This document shows positions 13,701 through 25,500 of a stretch of 64,000 bases of DNA, piece by piece; the stretch's first letter is position 1; the number at the start of each line of letters is the position of its first letter. The notes below the pieces were generated by a model. The model saw only the letters and a program-made list of their open reading frames with translations, searched no databases and was not told where the DNA came from. The stretch is from Scenedesmus sp. ARA3 (Eukaryota > Chlorophyta > Chlorophyceae > Sphaeropleales > Scenedesmaceae), in the NCBI GenBank assembly GCA_004335835.1, contig RWJK01001896.1:1-64000 (forward strand). The letters run 5' to 3'. The position numbers and the translations under genes were made by a program.

Positions 13701-16700
13701 AGAAGTTCGTGACCAACATGATTGGCTCCAAGTATGTGACCAGCCAGCCGTATGACCTGGAGCGCTCCTTCCAAAATAGCGCACCAGGCACGCCCATCTT
13801 CGTGTTCCTCAGCCCCGGCGTGGATGTGGTGAGTCGAGCTGGGCTGTTCTGCTGGTAGAGTTGCTGTCCATTGCCTTGCAGGTTCCTCTGTACCCTGCCG
13901 ACCTGCAGGATCCAGGCAGCACATGCAATGATGCTTGCTGCATCAGTTGTCTTGTCATCCGCCCTTTCTGTTCTGGCTTGCAGCATAGTACCCTGCTGCT
14001 GTTTGTTACATACAACATTCTACTGAATGCAAGCTGTGCGCAATGTGTGGTGTCCGTGCAGGCTGGCTCTGTGGAGTCGCTGGGCAGCAAGCTGGGCTTC
14101 ACCAGTGATGCCGGCCGCTACGTCAGCGTGAGCTTGGGCCAGGGCCAGGAGCCCATCGCCATGAACGCGCTGGCCAACGCGCACAAGAACGGCGGCTGGG
14201 TGCTGCTGCAGAACATCCATCTAACAATTGACTGGACGGGTGGACCGCTGGAGAAGCGCGTGGACAAGCTCGCGGAGGGAGCACACCCAGACTTCCGGTG
14301 AGCCTTTAGAGCTACTGTGCCGGGCATGTCGGCCGGATGGAGGACGCCATTGTGCGGCTTTTTCTGCACGCTTGGATCCATATCGTGCTGCCATGAACAG
14401 CATGTGGCACCCTGTATTGCTGCGCCTGACTCAAATTTGGCATGTGGCTGCTGCTGCAGGCTGTTCCTGTCTGCTGAGCCGCCGCCAGCGCTGGAGCGCG
14501 GCCTGCCCATCAGCCTGCTGCAGAACAGCATCAAGCTCACCAACGAGCCGCCTGAGGGGCTGCGGCCAAACCTGCGCCGCGCATACAACCAGTTCAACGA
14601 GGAAATTATGGAGAGCTGCGCAAAACAGGTGGGGGCAGAATGCGGCCGCCATGCACAGCTGTTGACCTCTTGACTTGCTTGTCACAGCTGACAATGTCAG
14701 TGCGCTGCCTCGCCGGTTGCCCACTTGCTCCTTCTGATGTGCTGCTGCTGCTGCTGGGTCTGCCTCTATCGCTGCGCAGGCGGAGTTCCGCACCATCATA
14801 TTTGCGCTGTCCTACTTCCACGCCGCGCTGCTGGAGCGCAAGAAGTTTGGCGTGGGCAACCTGCCAGGCGCCACCAGCGGCATCGGCTGGAACATGAACT
14901 ACCCCTTCAACACGGCCGACCTGCTGTGCTGCGGGCAGTGCGCGGTCAATTACCTGGAGAACAACGTGAAGGTGCGGCAGGCTTGCAGTTGCGCGCGTAT
15001 CTGCTTGTGGGGTGTTATCAGGCAGTGCAGCATGGAAGGTGCCAACCCAGCATCCCACAAGTGACGCCTGGTTGTATGCATTCGCCATCCTGCCGGTGAC
15101 CCTGACACTTTTCCTGCTGCTGCTGCTGCCACCGCCAGGTGCCGTGGGACGACCTGCGCTACATCTTTGGGGAAATCATGTACGGCGGGCACATCGTGGA
15201 GGACTGGGACCGGCGGCTGGCGGGCGGGTACCTGCTCAAGTACATCAACGAGGGCCTGCTGGAGGGCCTGGAGATGTTCCCGGGCTTCATGACACCAGGC
15301 AACAGCCTCAGCCACAAGCAGGTGGGCGGGAGTGGCCGGCCGGGATGGGATTGGTATGTGTGAGAACGCTGACGTGCAGATGGTCTGTATGCGCCTGGCT
15401 GGAATGTGATGGGTGCGGCAATGTCACAGGTATCTTGTCTGTGCAAGACCGCTGTCTTGCTGTGATAAAAAGCCAAGCAATTAATCATCCTGTGTGTGTG
15501 CTGTGGCTGCACAGGTGCTGGAGTACATTGATGGCGCCATGCCACCTGAGACGCCGCTGGCGTTCGGCCTGCACCCTAACGCTGAGATCGGCTTCAAGCT
15601 GCGCGAGGCCGAGACCTTCTGCAACAGCTTGGTGCAGCTGCAGCCGCGTGAAAGCGGAGGTGAGGCCACATGTTTCCTTTCGTCATAACGGTCACCTAGG
15701 CAACTTGCTGCGCAATTGAAGCAGAAGCTAGTGAGCACTCACCAGCCGCAGGCGCGCGCACAGCTGTTCCTTTGTGTATGCGAGGTCCTTGTGCATGTTG
15801 TTCAAGCTGGTCTGTGGTGTTGCTGCTGCTACTGCTTGCAGGCGAGGGCGGCATGAGCCAGGAGGAGAAGGCCAAGATGGTGCTGGACGACCTGGCTGAT
15901 AGGCTGCCGGAGCAGTACGACATGGAGGACATCCGCTCACGCGTGGATGAGGTCACACCCTACGTCATGGTGGCGATTCAGGTGCGGGGCGTGGGGTTGA
16001 CCTGTCCTGCAAGGGCTGCCAGCACTAGGCAACTGTGACAGCAGCTGTGCGGTGAGGTCGCGTTTGATGTCATGGTGGCGATACATGTGCGGGGCGCCCC
16101 GCCGGCGGAAGCTTCCTGCAAGGCCGTTGCTGCCAGCGCTAAGATTATGTGACAGCAACTGTATGTGCATGCAGCCAACCCGCGCTTGCAGGAAAGCGCA
16201 CAAGCTCCAGGCTCCTCACCTGTGATATGTTGCATGCGTAGACCTGCATCTCACGCTGCTGGTGTGCTTCCCTCTGCCTGCGCAGGAGTCGGAGCGCATG
16301 AACCTGCTCCTTGCAGAGATGAAGCGCTCCCTGGCTGAGCTGGACCTGGGCCTCAAGGGAGACCTCACCATGAGCGAGCCCATGGAGCGCCTCATGCACA
16401 GCCTAGCCAATGATGCAGTGCCAGCCTCCTGGCGCAACTTGGCATACCCCTCACTGCGGCCGCTTGGCAGCTGGCTGCTGAACCTGCTTGCGCGCTGCCA
16501 GCAGCTCACTGAGTGGACTGCTGACCTGGGCTTGCCCAAGGTGGTGTGGCTGAGTGGACTGTTCAACCCGCAGTCCTTCCTGACGGCAGTGATGCAGACG
16601 ACTGCGCGTCGGAATGACTGGCCACTGGACAAGACGGTGGTGCTGACGGAGGTCACCAAGAAGACACCAGACCAGATCGATGCGCCAAGCAGGTGGGGCT

Positions 16701-16882
16701 GGGGCGCAGCGTATGGTCTTATTAGCTGCGTTGCATTTGCCACGCGCAGCTGTAATAACGTGCCGGGGTGCTTGCGCCCACAGGTCTGGGTGATGCTGAC
16801 CAGCCAATGACGTATCGCTGGTAGGTATATCCACGCTCCCTCACCAAGTACTGTCTGACGTGCCTGCATCTCAACGCTTGTC

Positions 16883-16917
<35 letters not shown>

Positions 16918-17208
16918 TGCTGCAGGGATGGTGCGTTCATCACTGGCCTCACGCTGGAGGGCGCCCGCTGGGATGACAAGGCGGGCGTGCTGGAGGACTC
17001 CAAGCCCAAGGAGCTGTTCTGCCCCATGCCAGTCATCCTGGTGCGTGCGGTGACAGCAGACAAGGAGACCAAGGACACCTACTCGTGCCCTGTGTACACC
17101 ACGGAGGCGCGCTTCAGGGAGGAGGTATTCACAGCGCAGCTCAAGAGCAGGCACAGCTGGATCAAGTGGACGATGGCAGGCGTGTGCATGTTCCTGGATG
17201 TGGTGTGA
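827..17208 (+). CDS. ODA4: Outer-arm axonemal dynein beta heavy chain (5' part missing from window)
   Basis: This is a force-generating ATPase of the ciliary outer dynein arm. I read 41 exons: 827-1033, 1327-1477, 1613-1802, 2010-2143, 2348-2610, 2815-2958, 3131-3313, 3471-3642, 3847-4067, 4333-4446, 4618-4761, 4926-5170, 5341-5544, 5883-6249, 6474-6596, 6794-6967, 7164-7339, 7537-7693, 7887-8108, 8378-8605, 8814-8999, 9181-9391, 9613-9716, 9918-10199, 10339-10509, 10716-10832, 11051-11329, 11575-11832, 12038-12268, 12449-12645, 12778-12964, 13098-13368, 13602-13828, 14062-14297, 14460-14628, 14780-14971, 15139-15321, 15515-15659, 15842-15981, 16286-16692, 16926-17208. All are GT-AG and join without a frame break (8295 nt, 2764 residues, stop TGA). 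AAA1 has the P-loop GPAGTGKT (split by an intron) and Walker B CFDEFN. AAA2 has [11 protein letters not shown]3 GNTGTGKT and AAA4 GVGGSGKQ. The stalk and microtubule-binding domain lie in exons 21-26, AAA5-AAA6 in exons 27-34, and the C-terminal domain in exons 35-41. Family recall: motifs such as [11 protein letters not shown] and [15 protein letters not shown] match the DNAH9/11/17 (beta) class. Beta chains have about 4500 residues, so some 1800 N-terminal residues (tail, most of the linker) lie upstream or are absent. Confidence 0.9.
15946..16155 (+). repeat. Tandem copy of the 3' edge of dynein exon 39
   Basis: The end of exon 39 with its donor (GTCATGGTGGCGATTCAG followed by GTGCGGGGC) recurs about 105 bp downstream at about 16068 as GTCATGGTGGCGATACAT followed by GTGCGGGGC. 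Flanking intron words (CCTGCAAGG, GCCAGC, TGTGACAGCA) are repeated in the same order. The copy has lost the CAG before the donor. Confidence 0.8.
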
Positions 17209-18289
17209 TAGCCAGCCTTTGGATGTCCTTGTTCGGCACCATGTCAGGTGTGGTGTGGAATCATCGGTTCAGCAGCTGCTGCATCAAGCTGCATCATTTG
17301 CGGCGGGTCTTTGTGAGTTGCCCAGGCTGCCTCAGGCAGATTGCCTGGTGCCTGCAATGGGTTTGCATCAACAGAACTGTTGTTTCTGCCATCAATATGG
17401 GTATTATTGTTTTTGTGAGTGTGCTACCTAGCTAATCAGTGCCGTAGCATAGATCAGCAGCGCAGTGGTGTCTCTGCAGGCTGGTGAACTTCGCCAGAGT
17501 TCTGAGGCTGGTGATGTGCTGCTCATGTATGCTTCTGTGTAACTGAGTGAAAACATGCGCGATGATCGAAGTGCTCAATGTCATGAAATGGCGTAGCATG
17601 TGGCTATGTTGCAAGACAGATGCATACATGGCTGCAGTTGCTTGTTGTGCTGGCCTGCGTAGAGGCACACGCAGAACCCTGTCCATATTTCTGGCAACAG
17701 CTTGCTCACGTTCGAATTGCGTGCTGCTACTGACTTTAAAGCACATACAAACGGAACACAGCTCTGTCATCTGACATCGCTGTTTGTTGAACGCTCAGTG
17801 TCGCTGTAATAGGATGCTAGGGTTGTTGTCATCCGCAAGTAACACATTTTAAATTGCCAAACAACCTCTGCAACGTTGGGAACGGACAGTGGCTTCTTGT
17901 CGCTATTACTATGTACATCCGACAGCTTTAAGCAATTTTACGTGTCTGTTAGGGAGGAATGCGGTCATCAACCGAAAACCTCGGAAGTCGCAGGAAGTAT
18001 CGCGCACTCAACTTTGTAAAGCGACATCATCACGGATATATAGCACCTTCTTGAACTTGGTGAGCTGATTCAGAAAGATGTGGCGCCTGTTGCTCTGCCC
18101 GCTGTGAGACTGATGCTGCAGTAGGGCAACACTGCTGCCATAGAGCAGCAGGACGTTGCAGCCCAGCTTCAGGTTGATGTAGGCCTCTCTGCCGCAGGTG
18201 ATTTCGGCTAAAGAAACAAGCAAGGGAGATAGACTTCAACTGCTACGCTGTGCACCGGGCTCGGCCTGTGTAGCACACAGGCAGTCGTT
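17209..18289. other. Dynein 3' flank and intergenic region
   Basis: This holds the dynein 3' UTR and the upstream region of the glycosyltransferase gene. One minus-strand stretch, about 18199 down to 18008, follows an acceptor-like CTGCGGCAG and reads EAYINLKLGCNVLLLYGSS and later KFKKVLYIRDDVA before a stop. It looks more protein-like than chance but has no recognisable upstream exons, so it may be a gene remnant. No other gene is seen. Confidence 0.4.
17538..17542 (+). terminator. Candidate polyadenylation signal (TGTAA) of the dynein gene
   Basis: TGTAA lies 330 nt after the dynein stop codon. UGUAA is the usual polyadenylation signal in chlorophycean algae. A second TGTAA is at 17805-17809. 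Confidence 0.35.
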
Positions 18290-19976
18290 ATGGCAAAACC
18301 CACAGTTAGCAGCAGCCCTCATGGTAGCTCATCTTCACGTATTCACATGCTTATCCTGAGCTTGCTGCTGCTGCACAAGTTGCCTTCAGCAGTTGCAAGC
18401 CGACCCATACAATCAGAGTCAGTACTGCCCTGCAAGCTGTCTCGCTGGGCAGACACCAAAATCTTGGTGGTACAGTTCAACCACTTGGCGCCCTTGAACA
18501 CAGAAGAACAGGCCAAGGACACCTGGCAGTCAAACGACCTGTACCATATCTCAAGGCTTTACCAGCCCTACTTCTTCAAGCAGCAAGTATCAACCACCTA
18601 CACTGTTGTACAGAAGGGCTTTGTAGAGGCAGCAGCACCAGGCCGGGGCATGGCACCACACTTCTACAAAATCAGCATCTTGAAGCACATGCTCAACAGC
18701 TACCCGCAGTTTGACTACGTGGTTTGGCTGGTGAGATGCTATTGGCACTTGCAGGAGTCTGGCACATGGCCAGTTGGCTGCAGATTCTGCAACAGCAAGT
18801 GCAGCCGTACTGTGCAACCTTCTTCCATGGGGAGCAGCGCTGTTCGGTCGGTCAGTCATTGCAGCATTGTTGATGCCACCATATGCTGCTGTGATTAATG
18901 CCAGCACGCTGATTACAGCATGCTGTCACTGCCGATTCATCTTACGCTGAGCAGCCGGCTGCCCACTGCCATGTATTGCAGATGGTTGGGTATCTGCTGG
19001 TGGCTGTGCTGATCAAAAGGCTGCGTGTGATGGACATTGCTTGCAGGATCAGGATGCCATGATCTCCAACCCAGAGCAGCAGCTGGTGTGCTTGCTGGAG
19101 CACTGGGGGGTGCCCCCAGCTGCTGCTGCCAACAACTCAACAGCCAGCCTGTGGATAGCAAATGACACGGATGCATACCACAACCACATGGCAGATGCAA
19201 CTGGGCAGAGGGTACTGAACTGGAACACAGGTGAGCACAGCTAGCAGGGCTTTCCTGCAAGTTTGGTACCACCAGCAAGCAGGTCGTGGCCCACAGTAAC
19301 AGTGAGGAAAGACATGCAGCAACTAGCTAAATTGCTAACAGCTCCTGCATGCTCCTGCTTCAGCCACAGCTGTACACCCTGGCAGTTGCTGCGCAGCACA
19401 TATTATAATGCAGCAGCCTGACAGCATCGCATGGTACAAAAAGTTGACCTGTCATTCAGCCTTCTCATTTACTGTGCCCTGCACTACGCTGCACTTGCTT
19501 CAGGCTTCATGGTCTGGCGCAACACTGACAGGTCGCGGCAAGTGCTGGCGCGCTGGTGGTCCGAGGCCCTGGCTCACACAGAGTACCACCACTTCCCCTT
19601 CTAAGACCAGTCATCCTTCAATGGCTATGTGCGGCCCCTGCTGCAAAGCCATGAGGTTTCAACCATCCCTTGTGATGAGGCCAACGGATTTGGCTGGCTG
19701 CAGGAAGATTCACACACTGTAGCTCAAGCTGCATTCAATGCATATAAGCGGGTTGTCAACCACCTGCGTGCCAACAGACCTCCCCAATTCAACTGCCAGG
19801 GGAGGTACATAACACATGCCTGGCGGGTGAAGGCAGCTGTTGGGCGTATCATGCAGCAGCGGCTTGCAAAAGCCATTTCAGAAGAAAGCAGCAGCTGGCC
19901 ACAGCCGCTGGTGTTGAGGGCTGACATGAGCTTAGGGGCTGAACAGCAGGCCATGCCGCAGCACAGCCTGCGCTGA
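18290..19976 (+). CDS. GT34-like (GMA12/MNN10-type) glycosyltransferase interrupted by an in-frame TAA
   Basis: Exons are 18290-18730, 19047-19230 and 19504-19976, joined in frame. The product starts with a basic segment and a hydrophobic signal-anchor (about residues 19-35), as in type II Golgi enzymes. It then has a glycosyltransferase-A core: ILKHMLNSYPQFDYVVWLDQD with the metal-binding DxD as DQD at residues 148-150, and later NTGFMVWRNT...WW, typical of enzymes that transfer galactose, mannose or xylose to glycans. After HHFPF in exon 3 there is an in-frame TAA at 19602-19604 (codon 242). The frame then stays open with family-like sequence (DQSSFNGYVRPLLQ and on) to a TGA at 19974-19976. 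Without the TAA it would be 365 codons. The stop could be a sequencing error, a recent null allele, or read through. The exact sugar specificity cannot be told. Confidence 0.7.
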
Positions 19977-20977
19977 ACGAAAGCATATGCTTTCACGCCA
20001 TATTGGTGTGTACGTGTGTGCATCTGCCGCTGCTTGTAACCAAGGGTGCTGTTCAGCACCTTGCATGTCGAGCCTCCACTCGGCACCAGCTGAAGCTGCC
20101 GCCCCAGCAAGGTATCTGTTGCAGCATACGCATCTTGAGTTCAAATTCCCTGATATACGCAAACAATGAAATTGTACTTCAGTACGTAAACGCCTTTGGT
20201 GCAGCGTCAAATGGCATAAGGTATGATCAGGAGAGCCTGATAGTTGCAAACTGTGCAGCAGCTGTTTCTGCACAGGTGGCACCTCCTTGCTTGGTAGTGA
20301 CAGTGATCAGCCAGCATGACATCATTTATTGACTGACTTTTGAGAAAATTGCGTACCGTGCAAGTCCATAATCCTGCGGCGCAGCAGCAGTGGTCAAGGA
20401 GTTCGTATGCAATCATTCAGATCTGCAATCAATTGAGAACCCGAGCGCAGGACTGCTTTGCAGCACAAAGCAACAACCGTACACTCTCTTGATAGCTGCA
20501 ATCTGTTTCTGATATCAGTTTCTTATGCCGCTGGTTCTGCTCTGCAAACGCAGTCATAGAGCACAAGACCCGAACTCTGTCGATCGAGGAACGTCCTCAA
20601 TGCATGTTGCAAGTTACACAGCCTTCGATCGACATCAATATAGTTTCTTTTTACAATACTGAGCTTTGGAGAAAGGGGGAGCCGTGCAGGTGGGCATCAG
20701 TGCTGCCGCGCAGTTGCGACGATGATGACCCATGCGTTCATGTGTTCACTTGTTGAAGTGGAATTATTTGTAAGGTGCTAATGAGCTTGTTTCATTGTTT
20801 GTGTTATCTCGTTATGGCTGCTATGGGCTCTGCAAATTGCTTGTGCTGTGCTCGTCCCTAGCTGCTTCTGTGCTGCTCGGACTCTGCGTTGATGCTGGTA
20901 CAGGCCTCTGTGAAACTCTTAATGCCAGTTGCAGGTCTTTGAAGCTGTATGTGCCGACTGCTCTGAATTGAGCAGTC
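19977..20977. other. Intergenic, no gene seen
   Basis: AT-richer than the coding parts, with short frames only. It contains the glycosyltransferase 3' end and the promoter and 5' UTR region of the SGNH esterase. Confidence 0.5.
20035..20039 (+). terminator. Candidate polyadenylation signal (TGTAA) of the glycosyltransferase gene
   Basis: TGTAA lies 58 nt after the distal TGA at 19976. This fits transcription continuing through the region after the internal TAA. Confidence 0.35.
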
Positions 20978-23900
20978 ATGACCAGGACGAATCATGTCAA
21001 AGTGAGGGTGTTGCCTCTGGTGCTGGTCTTGCTTCTCAGCGCTCACTGCAGCGACATTGCCGCTGCCAAGAGCCCGGACAAATGCAGCAAACACCAAAGG
21101 CGCTGCCACAAACAATTATCAAGTAGCTTGAAACATGCAGTACGGCTGCCAGCAGCGCCTGAAGGCCTTGCACTTGGAGAAGAAGCAGCAGCAACAAGTG
21201 GTGCAGCAGCAGCACATGCCCTGCAGGCCGCAGCAAGCCAGGCGCCCGTACAGTCATCGGCCCTAGCTGCAGCAGCACAGCGCAGCTACGAATCAATGAT
21301 GCCCACAGCAGTTCATGGCCCTGAGTGGCTGCTGCGGAAGGGTCTGAAAGACGAGCTCAATGGCAGAAACTGGCGGCGGCTGGCCGCCAAGCTTGCCACG
21401 CCAGGATCTAACATAACAGTCGTTGTGTTTGGCGGCTCAGCCAGCACAGGCTTTGGGCTACCTGTGAGAAGTGCCAACTGGGTCAGCCAGTTCTGTAGCT
21501 GGCTGCAGTCGGCATTCATCAACACAAACATCATTCAGGTGCGGGACAGCTGCTAATGTCACACAGCAGCAGCAGCAGCAGCGGCAGCGGCAGCAGCAGC
21601 AGCAGCAGCGTTTTGCTGCAGCTGTGGTGCAGGCAGTTGTCACGCCAGCTGCTCAACGGTATGCACAATGCCACATTCACAGAGCTGCCACCTTCTGCAC
21701 CACAGTACGTCAAATCATGCCATACGTTTCATGGTAGATTGCATTACGGTGCTTTTCACTGTTGCACATGCAGGTGAACCTGGCGCGTGACGCCACCAAC
21801 GTCCCCATAGCTGAGGCTTGCTGGTACCACCAGACTCCTGCAGAGGCAGATCTTGTGCTGATCGAGTACAACCTCAACAGCTGCAGCTACTTCAACTGCT
21901 TCTCAGTGGTGACACCGCAGGTGCGCAGCAGCAGGACTTCTGCAGCGGCCGAGCTTTAGCTGTCAAGTGGAGCTTGAGTGCAGCAGTTGCACCGATCACG
22001 CCTGGTGTTGCTGACACTCTTAGATGCAGCTTACCACTGCTGCCAGTTGTGTAGCAGCGCATGCTTGGTGACGGCCCGCAACAATGGTGTGTTTTTAGTA
22101 CAGTTGTAGCACCTTCAGTGCAGACGAAGCTAGCACTGCCGGAAAGGGCGACAGTTGGCGCTCAGCCTGATATGCTGCGGCGGCGGCGGCGGCTGCTGCT
22201 GTTGCTGCTGTTGCTGTTGCAGATTATTGCGTACGAGTCTCTTATACGGCGGCTGATCCGCAAGGTGCCCAACGCTGCGCTGTTGGCGTTTGACATGTTC
22301 AGCTTTGACACTTTTGACGTAGCCACACCCAACAACAACGGCACCCGCCAGATACCTGCACCATACTACAATTCAGGTATGTGCAGCAGGCTTGCTATGC
22401 AGTCATGTTTCAACTGTCATGCTTGAAGATGCTGCAGGTACGCAGCAGCTGCAACCGTATGTCATTCGTAAGAGTGTGATGTTTCATGGCACCTGCCGCC
22501 TTCCAGCATAATGATCATTGGAACCTCCTTGAATGCTGCCGCAGCCCAGCAAGTGTCAAATGGCATGCAGAAGAGCATCATGGCGTGTTACACCACTGGC
22601 AGCAGTAGGCTGTGTTGGCACTGGATGATCTGTATGCTGCTGCTGCTGCTGCTGCTGCCGCTGCTGCTGCTGTTGCAGGCGAGGAGGTGCACTCCATGCT
22701 GGCCACACGCTACAACATGCCCCTGATCAGCGTGAGTGTGTTTGCTACGTAGTAATAATATACTCCAATATTCAAAAGTAAGCATTTGTTGTGAAACAGC
22801 CAGCAGTGTTACACCCTCGAGTTGAAGCACACCAGTGACCAGCACTGTGCAGCTGCCAGCGCAATGCAGCGGCTCGCGTCAGCAGCTGCATACGTGACGC
22901 GCAAGCAAGTGCCAGCAATGCTCTCAAGCGTTGGTTGGCTGCTTATTGCTGTGCTTGCCCTTGCCAATACAGCTGTTGCTGCCGCTATAAACTGCAGGCA
23001 CGTGATGCCCTGTATGACATCATGTGGAGTGACAAGGCCCTCACGCGCATCCTTAATGCCACCCGCAAGGACCTGCTGAGAGACACGCGGCACCCCACCA
23101 TACTGGGACATGCTCTGTATGGGTGAGACGCAGCAGCAGCAGCAGCAACATAGGATTTGACTGTTGTAGCAGCTTTTATGCATCCTTAATGCCACCCGCA
23201 AGGACCTGCTGAGAGACACACGGCACCCCACCATACTGGGACATGCTCTGTATGGGTGAGACGCAGCAGCAGCAGCAGCAACATAGGATTTGACTGTTGT
23301 AGCAGCTTTTATGCATCCTTAATGCCACCCGCAAGGACCTGCTGAGAGACACACGGCACCCCACCATACTGGGACATGCTCTGTATGGGTGAGACGCAGA
23401 AGCAGCAGCGGCGGCAGCAGCAGCAGCAGCAGCAGCACCTCCATAGTCTGGATGTTGCAGCGTCTGTAATGCATTGTTATGCTGCAGACCAGCAACACGC
23501 GGCACCCCACTGTACTGGGCCATGCTCTGTATGAGTAAGAAGCGCAAGCAGCAGGGACATAATTGCAGTCAGGCTGTTGCAGCAGCTGTGATGCATGCAT
23601 GTGCTATGGACCAGCAACACGCGGCGCGCGACCATCATGGGACATGCTCTGTATGAGTGATGACACACGCGCTGCTGCCGCACCAGTTGCACAGCAAGCG
23701 CTGGCGCCTGTGCTGCTGTGCTGCATGCAATGCATGTTAATGCTGCAGGCCAGCCGCAGGGCATATTCCCAGCATACATTGTGTTAGTCCTCATCCCCCA
23801 ACAATCTGTGTATAATGCTGCATGTGCAGGCGTGGCTTGGTCGCCTGGGGTGTGCGGCAGACGCTGGCACTTGAGCTGCAGGCGCTCGCTGCAGGCGGTG

Positions 23901-25056
23901 CAGCAGCCACCCCCAACGAAGCTGTGCCGAGGCCAGTCAGCCCTCTTGTTGCTCAAATCGACGGCGACAGCTGGTGTGCAGAAGGGAGGGACCTGCAGAG
24001 CTATGTGGTCGCCAGCAGCAGTGGATCATCAGGTGCAGCGGATACAGGTGTTATTTCAGGAAATAACATAGAGCAGTCGGGCGCCGTTGTGCCGACAAAC
24101 GGCACAATGGGTGTGAACGCAACCGCTACCCAGCAGGCTGTTGTTGACTGGCATTTGGAGGGGTTGACTTTTACACGTGGCTGCAAGCTGCCAAACTGCC
24201 AGAGCATTGGCATGCAAGCACGAGGCAGAGGTTCAACACTCGACTTACAGCTGGACTTAAGCGCTGCCAAGTCACCTAGCGGCACATTGAACCGGCGTGC
24301 AATAACAGTGTTCTTTATGAGTGGTGTGATTCACCTGCCCGGAGAGAAGGGCACTGTGGGGCAGGCGCAGCTGACATGTGAAAGTGGCTGCACATGCCGG
24401 CCGATGTTGCTGGAGGGGGCACGGAGAGACACAAAAGCGACGGTGGCAACCAACAGCACAGAGGTACGACAATAGATAGACTTGGGTTTTTTGTGGGCTG
24501 CAGCTGGTCATACATCAGACTCTGAGCACAGTGCTGGGTTGCCTGCGGTTGTGAACTGTTTTGTGCGGTTGAGCTCATGAGGCTGTCACTGACAACTGCG
24601 CCACTGCTTGTTGGACACATGTTTGCACTCGCCATGACAACGCAAGTGAATTGTTCAATCCATCGGTTGCAATGCAGCGACGCTGCATGCAGAGCGCGCA
24701 GCGGGCACAACCATTGATGCATTGCTGGTGCATTGCTGCGGTGTTGGCTCCTTGCACGTCACCTCCTGTGCACATTGACCGCCTAAACAACCCCCAGCTT
24801 GATGTTATCTGCTTTCCTTGTCCCTTCTTGTGATGTGCAGGTTTTGGGCGGCCCAGCTTGCACGGTGCGCATAACCATCAAGGACAACGATTGGGTACGG
24901 GTGCAGGCTGTGGCCGTTGTACCATACACGAATGCAATCATGCACACCCCCGTTGACGTTGGGGCCATTGGGCTCAAATACAGCGACGGTGCAGTGCCTC
25001 CGCTGGGGCACAGGCGGCTGCAGGGCCAGCAGCTTCCGGCAGCAGCAACGGCCTGA
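20978..25056 (+). CDS. Secreted SGNH/GDSL-type esterase family protein
   Basis: Exons 20978-21538, 21774-21920, 22223-22376, 22679-22731, 22998-23122, 23830-24463 and 24841-25056 join in frame to 629 residues. There is an N-terminal signal peptide (hydrophobic VLPLVLVLLL, residues 11-20). SGNH block I is VVVFGGSASTGFG (nucleophile Ser154), block III is around LIEYNLNS (Asn about 220-222), and block V is RDTRHPTILGH with Asp334 and His337. The second half (from about residue 348) has several Cys and a beta-rich look (VFFMSGVIHLPG, CESGCTCRP) and resembles the extra C-terminal domain of large algal members. It is probably an extracellular or secretory-pathway ester hydrolase; the substrate is unknown. 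The long intron 5 and the 3' flank are filled with tandem copies of the neighbouring exon ends. Confidence 0.8.
23047..23660 (+). repeat. 133-bp tandem array copying the 3' edge of SGNH exon 5
   Basis: The last part of exon 5 (GCATCCTTAATGCCACCCGC... to TATGG) plus the donor GTGAGACG and about 55 bp of intron is repeated from 23047, 23180 and 23313 at an exact 133-bp period and near identity. More degenerate copies lie near 23485-23530 and 23620-23660. The copied exon piece encodes the catalytic block RDTRHPTILGHALYG. The three best copies all keep the GTGAGACG donor. Confidence 0.92.
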
Positions 25057-25500
25057 CACAGGCAACAAGTGGACTGGCGTGCTGTTCTTCGCCTGTGCTG
25101 GGGCACAGGCTACGGCTGCTGGGGCCACTGGGCTCAAGTACAGCGACGGCGCAGTGCCTCCGCTGGGGCACAGGCGGCGGCTGCAGGAGCAGCAGCTTGC
25201 AGCAGCAGCCACAGGCTGATGAAGGCAACACAAAACATAAACCCTGAACCCTAAAGCGCACCTCCCTTGTGGCACAGGCGGCGGCTGCAGGGGGCAAGCT
25301 AGCCACAGCTGCAGAGGCATGCTACAGGGAAGCAGTGACCTGCCCTGTCAGGCAGTCCCACACAGTCCTGTTTGTGCACCAGCAGTACAGCGATGGCACC
25401 GCACCTCCCTTACGGCACAGGCGGCATTTGCAGGGGCAGCAGCAGGTTGCAGCAGCAGCAGCAGCAGCACCCACGGGCTGATGATGCAGGCAATGATTGA
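24961..25500 (+). repeat. Tandem copies of the terminal exon end of the SGNH gene
   Basis: The last coding segment (GLKYSDGAVPPLGHRR... stop) recurs at about 25121-25220 as a nearly identical frame ending in its own TGA, partly at about 25260-25310, and again at about 25384-25483, again with a TGA. All copies are direct and lie downstream of the first stop. Confidence 0.88.

Noticed and set aside
16784..16824. Possible extra small exon in the last dynein intron.
   Set aside because: The frame inherited from the previous exon meets a TGA at once, whereas direct joining of 16692 to 16926 gives the family sequence APSR followed by DGAFITGL.
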